Shown here one piece after another: positions 5,477 to 6,232 of a DNA stretch of 6,232 nt. This stretch comes from Caulobacter sp. (lineage in GTDB: Bacteria; Pseudomonadota; Alphaproteobacteria; Caulobacterales; Caulobacteraceae), in NCBI GenBank assembly GCA_014378155.1, contig JACMOF010000187.1:1-6232 (forward strand). The letters are read 5' to 3'. Below the pieces are notes generated by a model. It was not told the DNA's origin. It did not search any database and saw nothing but the letters and a program-made list of their open reading frames with translations. The translations under genes and the position numbers were made by a program. The number at the start of each line of letters is the position of its first letter. Positions within the stretch are counted from its first letter, which is position 1.

Positions 5477-6232
5477 ATGTCAGCTGCTGAACACGGCGCC
5501 GGTTCGTTCAACCTTTTCGGCCGCTTGGCGAATTTGTTGCGATCTCCTTCGGCCGAATGGGATCAGATCGACCAAGAGCCAACCAGACTTGGCTATCTCA
5601 ATCTTGGCTATGTAGGACTTGTCGCCGCGATCCCATCGGCGGCCAAGTTGGTCCTCATCCAGCTCTTCGGCCACGGGTTCTTGCCCTTAAAACCGATGAT
5701 CGCCGGCGCGGCCGTTCAGTATGCGCTGACCTTGTTGTCCGTTTTTGCTCTCGCCTTGGTCATCAATGGTGTGGCTCCCAGCTTCGACGGGCGACGCGAT
5801 TTCGTTCGGGCTCTGAAGGTCGCTGCCTACGCATGTACACCTGGCTGGCTGTTTGGCTTGCTGGGCGTGTTTCCATTGCTGGGGATCGTGGGCGTTCTGG
5901 CGAACCTCTACGGCGTGTACTTATTATTTGTTGGCCTGCCCAAGCTGATGAAGTCGGCCGAGCAGAAGGCGTTCGGCTACATGGCCGTCACAACGATTTG
6001 TTCGGCCGTTTTGTTCGTCGCGACCGGTACAGCGACGAACCTGACGACAGGCTGGGTCGCCTTTCATCGCGACGACTTCATGAGAAGCGCGCCGAAATCC
6101 ATTCGAAACGACGAAAAGGCCGCTGACATGGTTCAGGCGATGAAGGAGCTGCAGGCACAAGCGGTTGCGGACGCCAATGCCCAAGCCGAACGAGCACCGG
6201 TGAAGGGGCTGGGCGCTCTGCTGCCGCTTGAT
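5477..6232 (+). CDS. Yip1 family membrane protein (3' end cut by window edge)
   Basis: The first 252 codons of a membrane protein, running off the right edge. It begins MSAAEHGAGSFNLFGRLANL at ATG 5477, with a GGGGGA purine run (5463-5468) ending eight bases upstream. The N-terminal block, LLRSPSAEWDQIDQEP (20-35), is typical of bacterial Yip1/DUF1282 proteins, as is GLPKLMKSAEQKAFGYMAV (153-171). About five hydrophobic helices follow: roughly 41-60, 75-98, 113-132, 134-153 and 168-188. After the last helix comes a polar, Ala/Gln/Glu-rich tail (about 200-252) that may be helical and cytoplasmic. Bacterial members have no firmly established function. The gene is divergent from radA across 165 bases. 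It uses TTA leucine codons (residue 70 and a tandem pair near 149-150) and looks less GC-biased at third positions than its neighbours, hinting at weaker selection or later arrival; I did not compute codon statistics. Confidence 0.86.
   Translation, partial: MSAAEHGAGSFNLFGRLANLLRSPSAEWDQIDQEPTRLGYLNLGYVGLVAAIPSAAKLVLIQLFGHGFLPLKPMIAGAAVQYALTLLSVFALALVINGVAPSFDGRRDFVRALKVAAYACTPGWLFGLLGVFPLLGIVGVLANLYGVYLLFVGLPKLMKSAEQKAFGYMAVTTICSAVLFVATGTATNLTTGWVAFHRDDFMRSAPKSIRNDEKAADMVQAMKELQAQAVADANAQAERAPVKGLGALLPLD

Noticed and set aside
5557..6126. Plus-strand open frame of 189 codons overlapping the Yip1-family gene
   Set aside because: It is in a different frame from the recognisable membrane protein and gives an Arg-rich product without family features.

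Overview
The window reads as ordinary GC-rich chromosome of an alphaproteobacterium, most likely Caulobacterales (Caulobacter or a close relative). This rests on the protein sequences, the order radA-cvpA-purF, the strong G/C third-codon bias and two families of intergenic palindromes that I associate with these genomes. The genus is an inference, because no rRNA or other marker gene is present.

Layout, left to right. Bases 1-554 (minus strand) hold the N-terminal 184 codons of a short-chain dehydrogenase/reductase cut by the left edge. Bases 555-695 are a gap filled largely by an 82-bp cruciform-forming palindrome. Bases 696-1682 (minus) encode a YfeH/SLC10A7-type bile acid:sodium symporter family protein. 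Bases 1683-1809 are a second gap with an unrelated 105-bp palindrome. Bases 1810-5311 (minus) are a compact three-gene unit, transcribed in the order radA, cvpA, purF, in which each stop codon overlaps the next start codon (GTGA and ATGA). Bases 5312-5476 are a divergent intergenic region. From 5477 to the right edge (plus strand) runs a Yip1-family membrane protein, cut by the window end.

Functionally, purF encodes the first committed enzyme of purine synthesis, cvpA a small membrane protein often found next to purF, and radA a recombination ATPase. They appear to be one translationally coupled transcript. The symporter and SDR lie downstream on the same strand but are separated by palindromes that start 4-5 bases after the preceding stop codon, so they may be separate or attenuated units.

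I found no CRISPR array, transposase, phage gene, RNA gene or defence system. The less routine signals are the two palindromes bracketing the symporter gene, a PurF that keeps its propeptide but has lost the iron-sulfur cysteines, and an 8-bp direct repeat in front of the Yip1 gene. I see no evidence for a novel multi-gene system.
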